DNA of 64,000 nucleotides from Chloroflexota bacterium (GTDB lineage: Bacteria > Chloroflexota > Limnocylindria > Limnocylindrales > CSP1-4): contig CANJLL010000002.1 in the NCBI GenBank assembly GCA_947475545.1, positions 270,950 to 334,949 on the forward strand. The letters are read 5' to 3'. Each line of letters starts with the position of its first letter. Position 1 is the first letter of the stretch. A model generated the notes under the pieces. It saw nothing but the letters and a program-made list of their open reading frames with translations, did not search any database and was not told the DNA's origin. This document shows positions 8,766-16,313 of the stretch, in pieces. Both the position numbers and the translations under genes were made by a program.

Positions 8766-9452
8766 ATGACCGACGAGACGCCGCCCACGGGCGAGACGCC
8801 GCCCACGGGCGAGACGCAACCAGCAGCTGGGTCGCAGCCCCCGCCGCCCCCCGCCAACTGGCAGGCGCCCGCGCCGGCGCCAGCTCCCGGCCCGGCCGGG
8901 TTCGTCTACGGTGACATCCCCAACCGGATCGTTGCACTGATCATCGACGCAATCATCATCGGGATCGTGGGGGCGATCGTCGGCGCGGTCCTGTCCTCCA
9001 TCCTTGGGCCCGAGGTCAAGATCCAGGACACGGACAAGCTCCTCAACAACCTGCTGTCCGGCAACCCAGCGTCGGTGGTCGAGATCAACTACTTCCGGGT
9101 GCTGGTCGGCGCCATCGTGAACCTCGGGATCAGCGCGGCGTACTTCGTGTACGCATGGACCACCATGCGCGCCTCCTTCGGGATGAAGGCGCTCGGCATG
9201 CAGGTCGGCAACTTCCCGGACGGCAAGACGCTGACCCAGAACCAGGCGATCCGCCGCTGGGCGGCGCTCTTCGGCGCCGGCTATGTCGGCCCGCTGCTCG
9301 GCCAGGTCCCCGTGATCGGCGGCCTGATCGGCCTGGCCGGCGTGGCCTACTCGATCTACCTGCTGTACACCACGTACCAGAGCCCCACCAAGCAGGGCTT
9401 CCACGACAAGTTCGCGAACACGGTCGTCGTCAAGGCGTCGCGCACCGCCTAG
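8766..9452 (+). CDS. RDD family membrane protein
   Basis: A 228-residue protein with a Pro/Thr-rich cytoplasmic N-terminus carrying an 18-bp tandem duplication (ETPPTG repeated). An RDD domain follows: helix 1 begins after IPNRIVALIIDAIIIG (the R..A..ID pattern), helix 2 is at VLVGAIVNLGISAAYFVYAW, and then come SFGMKALGMQV and GGLIGLAGVAYSIYLL. It ends in QGFHDKFANTVVVK, the usual RDD terminal motif (hD...T.Vv). The family function is poorly defined; some members are ion antiporters. The ribosome site is GGAGG. A strong hairpin follows at 9469-9502. Confidence 0.85.
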   Translation: MTDETPPTGETPPTGETQPAAGSQPPPPPANWQAPAPAPAPGPAGFVYGDIPNRIVALIIDAIIIGIVGAIVGAVLSSILGPEVKIQDTDKLLNNLLSGNPASVVEINYFRVLVGAIVNLGISAAYFVYAWTTMRASFGMKALGMQVGNFPDGKTLTQNQAIRRWAALFGAGYVGPLLGQVPVIGGLIGLAGVAYSIYLLYTTYQSPTKQGFHDKFANTVVVKASRTA

Positions 9453-9468
9453 CCTCCCGGGATCACCA

Positions 9469-9502
9469 CGAAACGGCCCCGCCGCGAGGTGGGGCCGTTT
9501 CG
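9469..9502. terminator. Bidirectional terminator hairpin
   Basis: A perfect 12-bp stem (CGAAACGGCCCC with GGGGCCGTTTCG) and a 10-nt loop lies between the convergent RDD and mobA genes. The stem itself supplies A- and T-rich ends on both strands. Confidence 0.75.
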
Positions 9503-9512
9503 ATTCCGCGCC

Positions 9513-10157
9513 CTATCGCTCGCGCTCGAGGTCCGCGGGCGTGTCGACATCGCGCAGCGTGGCCGCCTCGGGGTCCAGGACGCGCCACTCCACCTCGGGC
9601 AGGACGCAGACACGGAGCCGGTCGTACAACGCCCGGAGGGCACGCGACCCGTCGCCGAGCGCCGCCTCGGCGGCCGGGCCGGCCGTTGCAACACGGAGCG
9701 CGGCCGGGATCGTCTGGACGGGACCCGGGCCCGCGAGCAGGACCACGTCGGCCCCCTGGTCGTCGAGCGCGCGCACCATCGCCGACAGCACGTCGGGGCG
9801 GAGCGCGGGCATGTCCCCGGCGACGAACAGCGCCACGCGCTGGGAGATGGTGGCCAGCGCCGCCGCCAACGCGATCAGTGGACCGCCGTACGGCTCGGGG
9901 TCGCGGACCAGACGGACCGGCGTGGCGAGCAGGTCCGCGGCGGGGAGGCGGGGCGGCGCGCCGTGCGGTCGGATCACCAGCACCAGCTCGTCGACGGCGG
10001 GGGCGAGGGAGAGGAGCGCGTGGTGCAGGAGCGGCATGTCACGCAGGGGCTCCGCCAGCTTGTCGCGGCCGAAGCGCGTGGCACGGCCGCCCGCGAGGAC
10101 GATGCCGGCGACGGCCACTGTCGCGGGGGGTTCGTGGCGGGGCTGGGAGATGGTCAC
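9513..10157 (-). CDS. mobA: Molybdenum cofactor guanylyltransferase MobA-like
   Basis: A 214-residue NTP-transferase. It has the nucleotide-binding start AGIVLAGGRATRFGRDKL (consensus LAGG.s.RmG.dK) at residues 17-34, a central VALFVAGDMPAL (GDmP, metal/GTP site) and a C-terminal D.DTP (LRDVDTPADLE). MobA attaches GMP to molybdopterin to make the MGD cofactor of enzymes such as the formate dehydrogenase encoded nearby. It overlaps the stop of selB by 4 nt, so it is the last gene of a selA-selB-mobA operon, tying molybdenum cofactor maturation to selenocysteine insertion. A CTP- or other NTP-transferase specificity (MocA) is less likely but not excluded. Confidence 0.82.
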   Translation of the reverse strand: MTISQPRHEPPATVAVAGIVLAGGRATRFGRDKLAEPLRDMPLLHHALLSLAPAVDELVLVIRPHGAPPRLPAADLLATPVRLVRDPEPYGGPLIALAAALATISQRVALFVAGDMPALRPDVLSAMVRALDDQGADVVLLAGPGPVQTIPAALRVATAGPAAEAALGDGSRALRALYDRLRVCVLPEVEWRVLDPEAATLRDVDTPADLERER

Positions 10158-12154
10158 GGGTGGCCCTCCGTGGCGGCCGACGACGAGACTGGCGCGCGCG
10201 GCCCTGGGACATGGCCATCCGGCGTCCGCTGCAGGATGCCACGCCGGTCGAGGTCCTCGAGAATCGCCAGGACGAATCGTCGGCTGGTCCCGGTGGCGTC
10301 ACGGAACGCGGCGGGTGAGAGCCTGCCCTGCCGCGCCATGGACAGGGCGAGAGCGGCCAGGCGCTGGTAGGCGGGGGCGGCCCAGGCAAGGTCGGCTTCG
10401 ATGCGGACGATTCGGCCGGCGGCCTCGAGCGCGCGGAGGCCATCCGGGGGGCAACCCACGGCAAGGGCCACCGCGGCGAGCGCAGGAGGGGCCGGGACCG
10501 AGAGTGCGGCCTCCAGGCGGTCCATCGCGGCCAGGAGGTCCGGCGGTAGGCCCGCAGCGCGGTCAGGGTCGTGCCACCGGTCCCCCTCTCGGACGAGGCG
10601 CACCCCGGCAGCGAGGCGGTCCAGCACGTCACCGGCGACCGCGGCGGTCACCCGGGCCTCGGCGTCCGACCGCCGCCGCACCTCTGTGGCCAGGGCCCGA
10701 CGCAGCTCGGCATCCGCGAGCCCCACGCTCAGCGGCACCGCCGCATGGTGGGCCGCCACCGCGGCGAGCGCCATCGCGTCCAGCCCGATGGTCACGTCCG
10801 GAGCGACGTGTGCCGTGGCTCCCCGGCGCGCGGCGGCACCGGGCAGGATCGCGGCCAGGGCCTCGACCCGTTCGCGTGGGAGCACGCCGTGCAGGTCCAC
10901 CAGCGCGGCGAGGGCATGCTCCGGGTCCCTCGCCGCCACCGCGGCGTCGAGGTCGGCCAGCCGCTCCGCCGTGACGCGCCGACGAGCCGGACCGCGCGGC
11001 GGGATCGCATCCAGGACCAGGCCGCCGGCAAGCACGAGCCCGGGGGACGGCCGGCGGAGCACGAACGGGTCCCCGACGATGACGGCGACGGGGGCATCGA
11101 GGCGGAGGAGCGCGGTGACCCGGCCGTCGCCCAGGTCCGCGGCCTCCCGCCCGGAGCGGCCGATCCGGACACCAACCTGGGCGGTTCCGAGGTGGAGGCG
11201 CCCGGGAGTGCCGTCGGCCGGCGGCCAGACCCGCTTCGAAGCTGCCCCGCCGGAGGCGTGGGCCTCGGCGGAGGCGTGACTGCCGCCGGAGGCGTGGGTC
11301 CCGCCCAACGTGGTGGGACGCCGGAGCGAGACGAGGAGCCGGTCGCTCACCTCCACGCCCGGACCGGCGGTGAGCACCTGGCCACGGGCCAGCGCCCCTG
11401 CCTCGACCGCCGCCAGGTTGAGTCCGGTCCGACCGGGCCCCGCCGAACCATCGATCGCCGCGCCGTGAACCTGCACCTCTCGAACCCGGAGGGTTCGGCC
11501 CCCCGGCTCCAGGCGAAGCTCGTCCCCGGCGGCCACTCCATCGCCCCGGAGCGAGCCGGTCGCGATGGTCCCTCGGCCGCGGATGCTGAAGACCCGGTCG
11601 ATCGCCAGGCGCGTCGGCCCACCGGCCCGCGGCGGTGCCGCCGCCAGCCGTGCCGCGAGTGCCGCCAGCTCGTCCCGCAGCGCGGCCAGGCCGGTCCCCG
11701 CCTCGGCGCTCACGGCAAGTACGGGAACGCCAGCCAGCAGCGTGCCGCCAAGCAGCGTTCCGACCGCCGCACAGACCGCCGAGAGCCGCGCCTCGTCCAC
11801 CAGGTCCGCCTTGGTCACCACCGCCAGCCCGGCGTGGATCCCCAGGGCATCGAGGAGCTCCAGGTGCTCCAGGGTCTGTGCCCGCGGCCCGTCGTCGGCC
11901 GCGACCACCAGCAGCGCGGCGTCGATCTCGCCGGCCCCGACCAGCATGTTCCCCACCAGGGCGTCGTGACCCGGCACATCCACGAAGTCCAGCGGCATCC
12001 CCCCGGGGAGCACCAGGTGGGCGTATCCCACCTCGATCGTCATGCCGCGCCGTCGCTCCTCGGGGAGTCGGTCCGCGTCGATCCCGGTGAGGGCCCGGAG
12101 CAGCGTGGTCTTGCCGTGGTCGATGTGGCCGGCCGTTCCCACCACGATCGTCAT
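10154..12154 (-). CDS. selB: Selenocysteine-specific elongation factor SelB
   Basis: A 666-residue translation GTPase that brings Sec-tRNA(Sec) to UGA codons marked by a SECIS hairpin. It starts MTIVVGTAGHIDHGKTTLL (G1), then DFVDVPGHDALVGNMLVGAG (G3) and VVTKADLV (G4). EF-Tu-like domains II and III follow, and the C-terminal third contains winged-helix units that bind SECIS RNA. A Gly/His/Ala/Ser-rich insert (ASGGSHASAEAHASGG) from a short DNA repeat sits in domain III near residues 290-305. The start overlaps the selA stop by 4 nt (ATGA), giving coupled translation. Confidence 0.95.
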   Translation of the reverse strand: MTIVVGTAGHIDHGKTTLLRALTGIDADRLPEERRRGMTIEVGYAHLVLPGGMPLDFVDVPGHDALVGNMLVGAGEIDAALLVVAADDGPRAQTLEHLELLDALGIHAGLAVVTKADLVDEARLSAVCAAVGTLLGGTLLAGVPVLAVSAEAGTGLAALRDELAALAARLAAAPPRAGGPTRLAIDRVFSIRGRGTIATGSLRGDGVAAGDELRLEPGGRTLRVREVQVHGAAIDGSAGPGRTGLNLAAVEAGALARGQVLTAGPGVEVSDRLLVSLRRPTTLGGTHASGGSHASAEAHASGGAASKRVWPPADGTPGRLHLGTAQVGVRIGRSGREAADLGDGRVTALLRLDAPVAVIVGDPFVLRRPSPGLVLAGGLVLDAIPPRGPARRRVTAERLADLDAAVAARDPEHALAALVDLHGVLPRERVEALAAILPGAAARRGATAHVAPDVTIGLDAMALAAVAAHHAAVPLSVGLADAELRRALATEVRRRSDAEARVTAAVAGDVLDRLAAGVRLVREGDRWHDPDRAAGLPPDLLAAMDRLEAALSVPAPPALAAVALAVGCPPDGLRALEAAGRIVRIEADLAWAAPAYQRLAALALSMARQGRLSPAAFRDATGTSRRFVLAILEDLDRRGILQRTPDGHVPGPRAPVSSSAATEGHP

Positions 12155-13689
12155 CCGGCGAGCGCCCTCGCGATCGCCGCCGCCAGGCCCGGATCGGCGG
12201 CGGGGTCTACGGTGCGGAGGTCCAGCACGACGGCGCCATCGTCGATGCGTGCGATCACGGCCGGTGCTCCGGCGGCCGGTGCACCGGCGGCCGGTGCACC
12301 GGCCCGGAGGCGGGCCAGGATGTGCTGAGCCGAGCGGCCCCGGAGCGCCAGGCCCGCGGACGGGATTCCCTCGCCGGGCAGCGAGCCACCTCCAAGGGTG
12401 GCGATCAGGTCAATGGCCTCGATGCTGATCCCCGGCAAGTTGCCGCGGGGCAACGTGCGGCCCGGCGAGTTGCCGCGGGGCGAGCCGCCGCTGGGCGAAT
12501 TGCTGCCGGGCGTCCCTGGGTGCGGCCCTGCGAGGTTGGCCAGAATGTTGCCGGCCTGGGTCTCCACGGCGAGGGCCCGGGCCCGCAGGACATCCAGCGG
12601 CGCCGAGACCATGCGCCAGACGGGGATCGCCGTCGTCGCGAGTCCCGCGCGGTAGAGCCCCAGCGTGGCCGCGATGGCGGCCAGCAGGACCTTGTCCGGC
12701 CGGGCGGCGCGCGCCAGGGGATCCTTCCGGAGCCGGGCCACCAGGTCCGCGCGCCCGACGATGAGTCCGGCCTGCGGCCCGCCCACCAGCTTGTCGCCCG
12801 AGAACGTGACCAGGTCCGCGCCGGCGGCGAGCGCGTCGGCCGGGGTGGGTTCGTGCGGCAGGCCGAACGCCGCGGTATCCAGGAGCGCGCCGCTCCCCAG
12901 GTCCTCCACCAGGAGCGCGCCGTGGGCGCGGACGAGCGCCTCCAGCGCGCGAGCATCGGGCGATTCCACGAAGCCGGACTGGCGGAAGTTGGAGGGGTGA
13001 ACGCGCAGGACGAAGCCGGCGCGGCCACTGGCCAGGGGCTCGCTGAAGTCGTCGGCGCGGGTGCGGTTCGTAGTCCCGACCTCGACCAGGCGGGCACCGG
13101 CGCGCCGGATGATCTCCGGGATCCGGACACCGCCGCCGATCTCCACCAGCTCGCCGCGCGAGACGGCGACGCCCTTGCGGCCCGCCAGCCCGACGGCGAG
13201 TGCCACGGCCGTGGCGTTGTTGTTGACGATCAGCGCGTCCTCCGCCCCGGTCAGCGCGACGAGGTGATCCTCGGCGAGGCGGAACCGCGGGCCGCGCCGG
13301 CCCGTGGCGACGTCCAGCTCAAGGAGCGAGTAGGAGGCGGCCGCGGTCATGGCGGCCTCGATCGCGACGGCGGGCCAGGGCGCGCGGCCCAGGTTGGTGT
13401 GGAGGATCACGCCCGTTGCGTTGATGACGCTCAGCAACTCGGGCCCGACGAGCCGGCCGAACGCGTCCAGGCGCGCCAGGACGTCGAGCGCCAGCTCATC
13501 GATCGGGCGCGGATCGGGCGCGGCCTCGGGCCCGATCTCGGCCCCAAGCCTTGCCCGCTCGTCCGCGATCACGGCGCGCGCCGCGTCCAGCAGGGCAGCG
13601 GGCTCGCGCGGGACGTCGAGCCGCCGTCGCACGAGGACCAGCAGCCGCTCCACGCTGGGTGGGCGAGGCGAACCTGCGGGCGAGGCCAT
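12151..13689 (-). CDS. selA: L-seryl-tRNA(Sec) selenium transferase SelA
   Basis: A 512-residue PLP enzyme that converts Ser-tRNA(Sec) to Sec-tRNA(Sec) using selenophosphate. It shows SVINATGVILHTNLGRAPW, the N-terminal SelA signature, VNNNATAV, and the PLP-lysine motif FSGDKLVGGPQAG. It is longer than usual because of two low-complexity inserts near the C-terminus: a Gly/Ser/Pro/Arg stretch (around GNSPGRTLPRGNLPG) and three GAPAA repeats. The ATG at 13689 has a good ribosome site (CGGAGGA). tRNA-Sec lies directly upstream, so the order tRNA-Sec, selA, selB, mobA forms one minus-strand unit. Confidence 0.95.
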   Translation of the reverse strand: MASPAGSPRPPSVERLLVLVRRRLDVPREPAALLDAARAVIADERARLGAEIGPEAAPDPRPIDELALDVLARLDAFGRLVGPELLSVINATGVILHTNLGRAPWPAVAIEAAMTAAASYSLLELDVATGRRGPRFRLAEDHLVALTGAEDALIVNNNATAVALAVGLAGRKGVAVSRGELVEIGGGVRIPEIIRRAGARLVEVGTTNRTRADDFSEPLASGRAGFVLRVHPSNFRQSGFVESPDARALEALVRAHGALLVEDLGSGALLDTAAFGLPHEPTPADALAAGADLVTFSGDKLVGGPQAGLIVGRADLVARLRKDPLARAARPDKVLLAAIAATLGLYRAGLATTAIPVWRMVSAPLDVLRARALAVETQAGNILANLAGPHPGTPGSNSPSGGSPRGNSPGRTLPRGNLPGISIEAIDLIATLGGGSLPGEGIPSAGLALRGRSAQHILARLRAGAPAAGAPAAGAPAVIARIDDGAVVLDLRTVDPAADPGLAAAIARALAG

Positions 13690-13713
13690 CGACGGGCGTC
13701 CTCCGTGAGCACC

Positions 13714-13810
13714 TGGCGGGAGCGCGTGGGAGTCGAACCCACCGCGCCGCGCGGGGCGCCGCGCCACTGGTTTTGAAGACCAGGGGGCCCACCGGGACCC
13801 CACCACTCCC
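13714..13810 (-). tRNA. selC: tRNA-Sec (anticodon UCA), CCA encoded
   Basis: Read on the minus strand, this is a 97-nt tRNA. Its 5' end GGGAGTG pairs with the 3' CGCTCCC (one G-U). It has an extended D arm, an anticodon stem CTGGT/ACCAG around loop CTTCAAA (anticodon TCA), a long GC-rich variable arm, a T arm GTGGG-TTCGACT-CCCAC and an encoded CCA at 13714-13716. The size, long extra arm and UCA anticodon identify the selenocysteine tRNA. It sits 25 bp upstream of selA. Confidence 0.93.
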
Positions 13811-13859
13811 GGACGGATGGTAGCGCGCCGGCCGGGCGGGGCCGCTGACGACTTCGCCC

Positions 13860-13865
13860 TATGAT
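13860..13865 (+). promoter_or_regulatory. -10 box for leaderless selD
   Basis: TATGAT ends 6 nt before the selD ATG at 13872, predicting transcription start at or next to the start codon. It is divergent from tRNA-Sec. Confidence 0.55.
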
Positions 13866-13871
13866 CCGGCC

Positions 13872-14987
13872 ATGTTCGAGCCGTCGTCGTCCTCCGCCGT
13901 CCCGGCCGCCGTCCAGGTCACGATCCCGCCGGCTCCCACGCCCATCGCCGTCCTCCCGGCGTCCGTCCGCCTCACCGAGCTGACCGAGTGCGGCGGCTGT
14001 GCCGCAAAGCTGGGCGCGGATCTCCTCGCCGACGCCCTCAGCGGCCTGGGCGCCGTGCGGGAGCCCGCCGAGCTGATCGCCGGCCTCCAACCGGCCGATG
14101 ATGCCGCCGCGTACCTGGTCAGCCCCGACCTGGCGATCATCGGGACGCTGGACTTCTTCCCGCCGCTCGTGGACGACCCGGCCACGTTCGGGGAGATCGC
14201 CGCGGCGAACGCGTTGTCCGACGTCTTCGCGATGGGCGGGCGGGTGCTGTTCGCGCTGTCCATCGCCGCGTTCCCGGAGGACCTGCCGCGCGACGTGTTG
14301 GCCGCGGTCTTCGAGGCGGCGGCGGCTAAGGTCCGCGAGGCGGGCGGCGTCCTCGCCGGCGGCCACACCATCCGCGACCCGGAACCCAAGTACGGCCTGG
14401 CCGTGGTCGGGGCCGCCCACCCGGACCGGCTGCTGCGCAAGGGCGGCGCGCGGGTCGGCGACCGGCTCCTGCTCACGAAGCGGCTGGGGACGGGGCTGCT
14501 CGTCTCCGGAAGCCGGCAGGGCAAGGTGACGGCCACGGACCTGGACGGGGCGATCACCCAGATGCGACAGCTGAACCGGGCGGCCTCGGAGGTCCTGGTG
14601 GGCGCGGGCGTGCGAGGCGCCACGGACGTGACCGGCTTCGGCCTGGTGGGCCACGGCCTGGAGATGGCCCGCGCCAGCGCGACCCGGTTCGTCTTCGACG
14701 CGTCGACCCTCCCCGCGCTCCCGGGCGCGCTGGCTGCCGCCGCGAACGGCGTGGAGACCGGCGGCGCGGGCCACAACCGGCGGTTCGCCGAGGGCTCGCT
14801 CGAGGTGGCGACCAGTGTCGCGACCGAGCTGATCACGCTGGCCTTCGACCCGCAGACCAGCGGGGGCCTTCTGGCCGCCGTGGCACCGGAACACGTTGAT
14901 GCGGTCGATGCCGCTCTCGCCGCGGTCGGTGTGGATCGGTTCTGGATCGGCTGGGTCGACTCGGGCGACGGGGTGTCGCTTCGCTGA
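13872..14987 (+). CDS. selD: Selenide, water dikinase SelD
   Basis: A 371-residue AIRS-family enzyme that makes selenophosphate from selenide and ATP. After a Pro/Ala-rich extension of about 30 residues, the catalytic loop reads EC40GGC43AAK46; C43 and K46 correspond to Cys17 and Lys20 of the E. coli enzyme, so this is a Cys-type and not a Sec-type SelD. Further conserved blocks are QPADDAAAYLV, FGEIAAANALSDVFAMGG, AGGHTIRDPEPKYGLAV and TDVTGFGLVGHG. It is divergent from tRNA-Sec/selA, which supplies the consuming step. Confidence 0.95.
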   Translation: MFEPSSSSAVPAAVQVTIPPAPTPIAVLPASVRLTELTECGGCAAKLGADLLADALSGLGAVREPAELIAGLQPADDAAAYLVSPDLAIIGTLDFFPPLVDDPATFGEIAAANALSDVFAMGGRVLFALSIAAFPEDLPRDVLAAVFEAAAAKVREAGGVLAGGHTIRDPEPKYGLAVVGAAHPDRLLRKGGARVGDRLLLTKRLGTGLLVSGSRQGKVTATDLDGAITQMRQLNRAASEVLVGAGVRGATDVTGFGLVGHGLEMARASATRFVFDASTLPALPGALAAAANGVETGGAGHNRRFAEGSLEVATSVATELITLAFDPQTSGGLLAAVAPEHVDAVDAALAAVGVDRFWIGWVDSGDGVSLR

Positions 14988-15055
14988 ACGAAACGCCACA
15001 GCACGAGCTTGGACCCGTGGACCGGCGGCGACCTGCCGCCTTGGGCGGCCGAGCT

Positions 15056-16069
15056 TCAGATCCGGCGAGCGGCCCGGAACGATCGAGCGTAGAGACCGGT
15101 CCCGTCGAGGACCGAACGGCCAGCCAGGTCGCCCATCGTCGGGCCGTCGGCGGTCTTCCGGGACGAGATGAATCGGTCGTGACCGGCCGTGTCCCGGCCG
15201 AGGAAGATCCCAGTGTGATCAAGCTGGCTACCGTCGTCGGTCGAGGCGTCGAAGAAGACGAGGTCACCGGCCGCCAGGACGGTGCGCGATGTTGGGGCGA
15301 CGCCACGATCGGCGATCACGATGATTCCCGGAGCCGACGCTGCCTGCTCGAAGGCACGGCGCGGAATCGCACCCGCCACGGGCCGTAGGCTGAGCGCGGC
15401 ACCACCCCGGTAGCCAAAGACCATCCGGACGAACCCGGAGCAGTCGAGCGCCAGGAACTGGTCCACCTCGGGCGGATCGAGTGCACCGTCGGGGTAGGCC
15501 CAGGTGACACCGAGGTAGTCGCTGAAGTCCGAGCCCTCCTGGCGGGACCCATCCGTCTGGAGCGGTCCGTAGGAGGCATCGCCGGCAACCTGGACGCCAA
15601 ACGCGTCGCGCAAGCGTTGGGCACCCGAGATGTACTGGAAGGCGGTGGCCAGCACGTCTGCCGACTGATCGGCGCGGGCGAGCGCGAGCCATGCCGTGTC
15701 GACCGTGCCGCTGAATGCGGCGGGCAGCAACCGCACCCACGTCTTCGTGACGACGCGATCAGGTGTCGAAGCCTCGGCGAAGGTCCGCTCCGGACCGGCG
15801 AGACCCACGGTGCGCGACCCGTCCGTGAAGGTGGCGACCCAGCCGGATCCGTCGCTGACGACCGATCGGCCGGGAGACGAGAGACGGGCGATCCGCAGGC
15901 CACCCGCGGTCGGCGGCGCCGTTCGCGATGTCGCGGCGGACACAACAGCACCGCTTGGGACGATCGTCGAACCACCAGCCATGACTAGCAGAGCGGCCAC
16001 GACGGCAGCCCGGATTCCAACCCGGATGGATCGGTTCATCCGGTCAGCGCGACGCGCGACGACACCCAT
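15056..16069 (-). CDS. Secreted NlpC/P60-family protein
   Basis: A 337-residue exported protein. The N-terminus has arginines and a hydrophobic signal segment (GIRAAVVAALLVMAGG). The C-terminal half is an NlpC/P60 cysteine-peptidase fold with the catalytic LDCSGFVRMVFGYRGG, followed by AGDLVFFD and LDHTGIFLG, which supplies the histidine. The N-terminal half is an uncharacterised extracellular domain. It probably cleaves or binds cell-wall peptides. The ATG at 16069 has AGGA next to it; an ATG at 16039 is an alternative. It is divergent from the formate dehydrogenase gene and unrelated to it in function. Confidence 0.8.
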   Translation of the reverse strand: MGVVARRADRMNRSIRVGIRAAVVAALLVMAGGSTIVPSGAVVSAATSRTAPPTAGGLRIARLSSPGRSVVSDGSGWVATFTDGSRTVGLAGPERTFAEASTPDRVVTKTWVRLLPAAFSGTVDTAWLALARADQSADVLATAFQYISGAQRLRDAFGVQVAGDASYGPLQTDGSRQEGSDFSDYLGVTWAYPDGALDPPEVDQFLALDCSGFVRMVFGYRGGAALSLRPVAGAIPRRAFEQAASAPGIIVIADRGVAPTSRTVLAAGDLVFFDASTDDGSQLDHTGIFLGRDTAGHDRFISSRKTADGPTMGDLAGRSVLDGTGLYARSFRAARRI

Positions 16070-16273
16070 TCCTGATCCCCCGATCGTGATGCCGGGTCTG
16101 GGCATCCACCGGCCCACCGTAGCGCCCCCAGGATCGGGCGGCGATCGGGCTCTGGTCCCTGTCGCGCTTAGCCCGATCGTCCTATGTACCGGCCGCGCAC
16201 CACACCCGCCCATGGCAATCCCGGCACGCGAGACCGTAGCGGAAGGACGGCAGGGCATCGGGCGGCCCAGAGG

Positions 16274-16279
16274 TACACT
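16274..16279 (+). promoter_or_regulatory. -10 box upstream of fdhA catalytic gene
   Basis: TACACT, identical to the boxes before the NuoEF and FdhA N-terminal genes. Here the predicted transcript has a leader of about 28 nt with a ribosome site (CGGAGG, 16302-16307) before the GTG at 16314. Confidence 0.45.
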
Positions 16280-16313
16280 CGCCGCGTCGTTGTTGCCGTA
16301 CCGGAGGCCCCCC

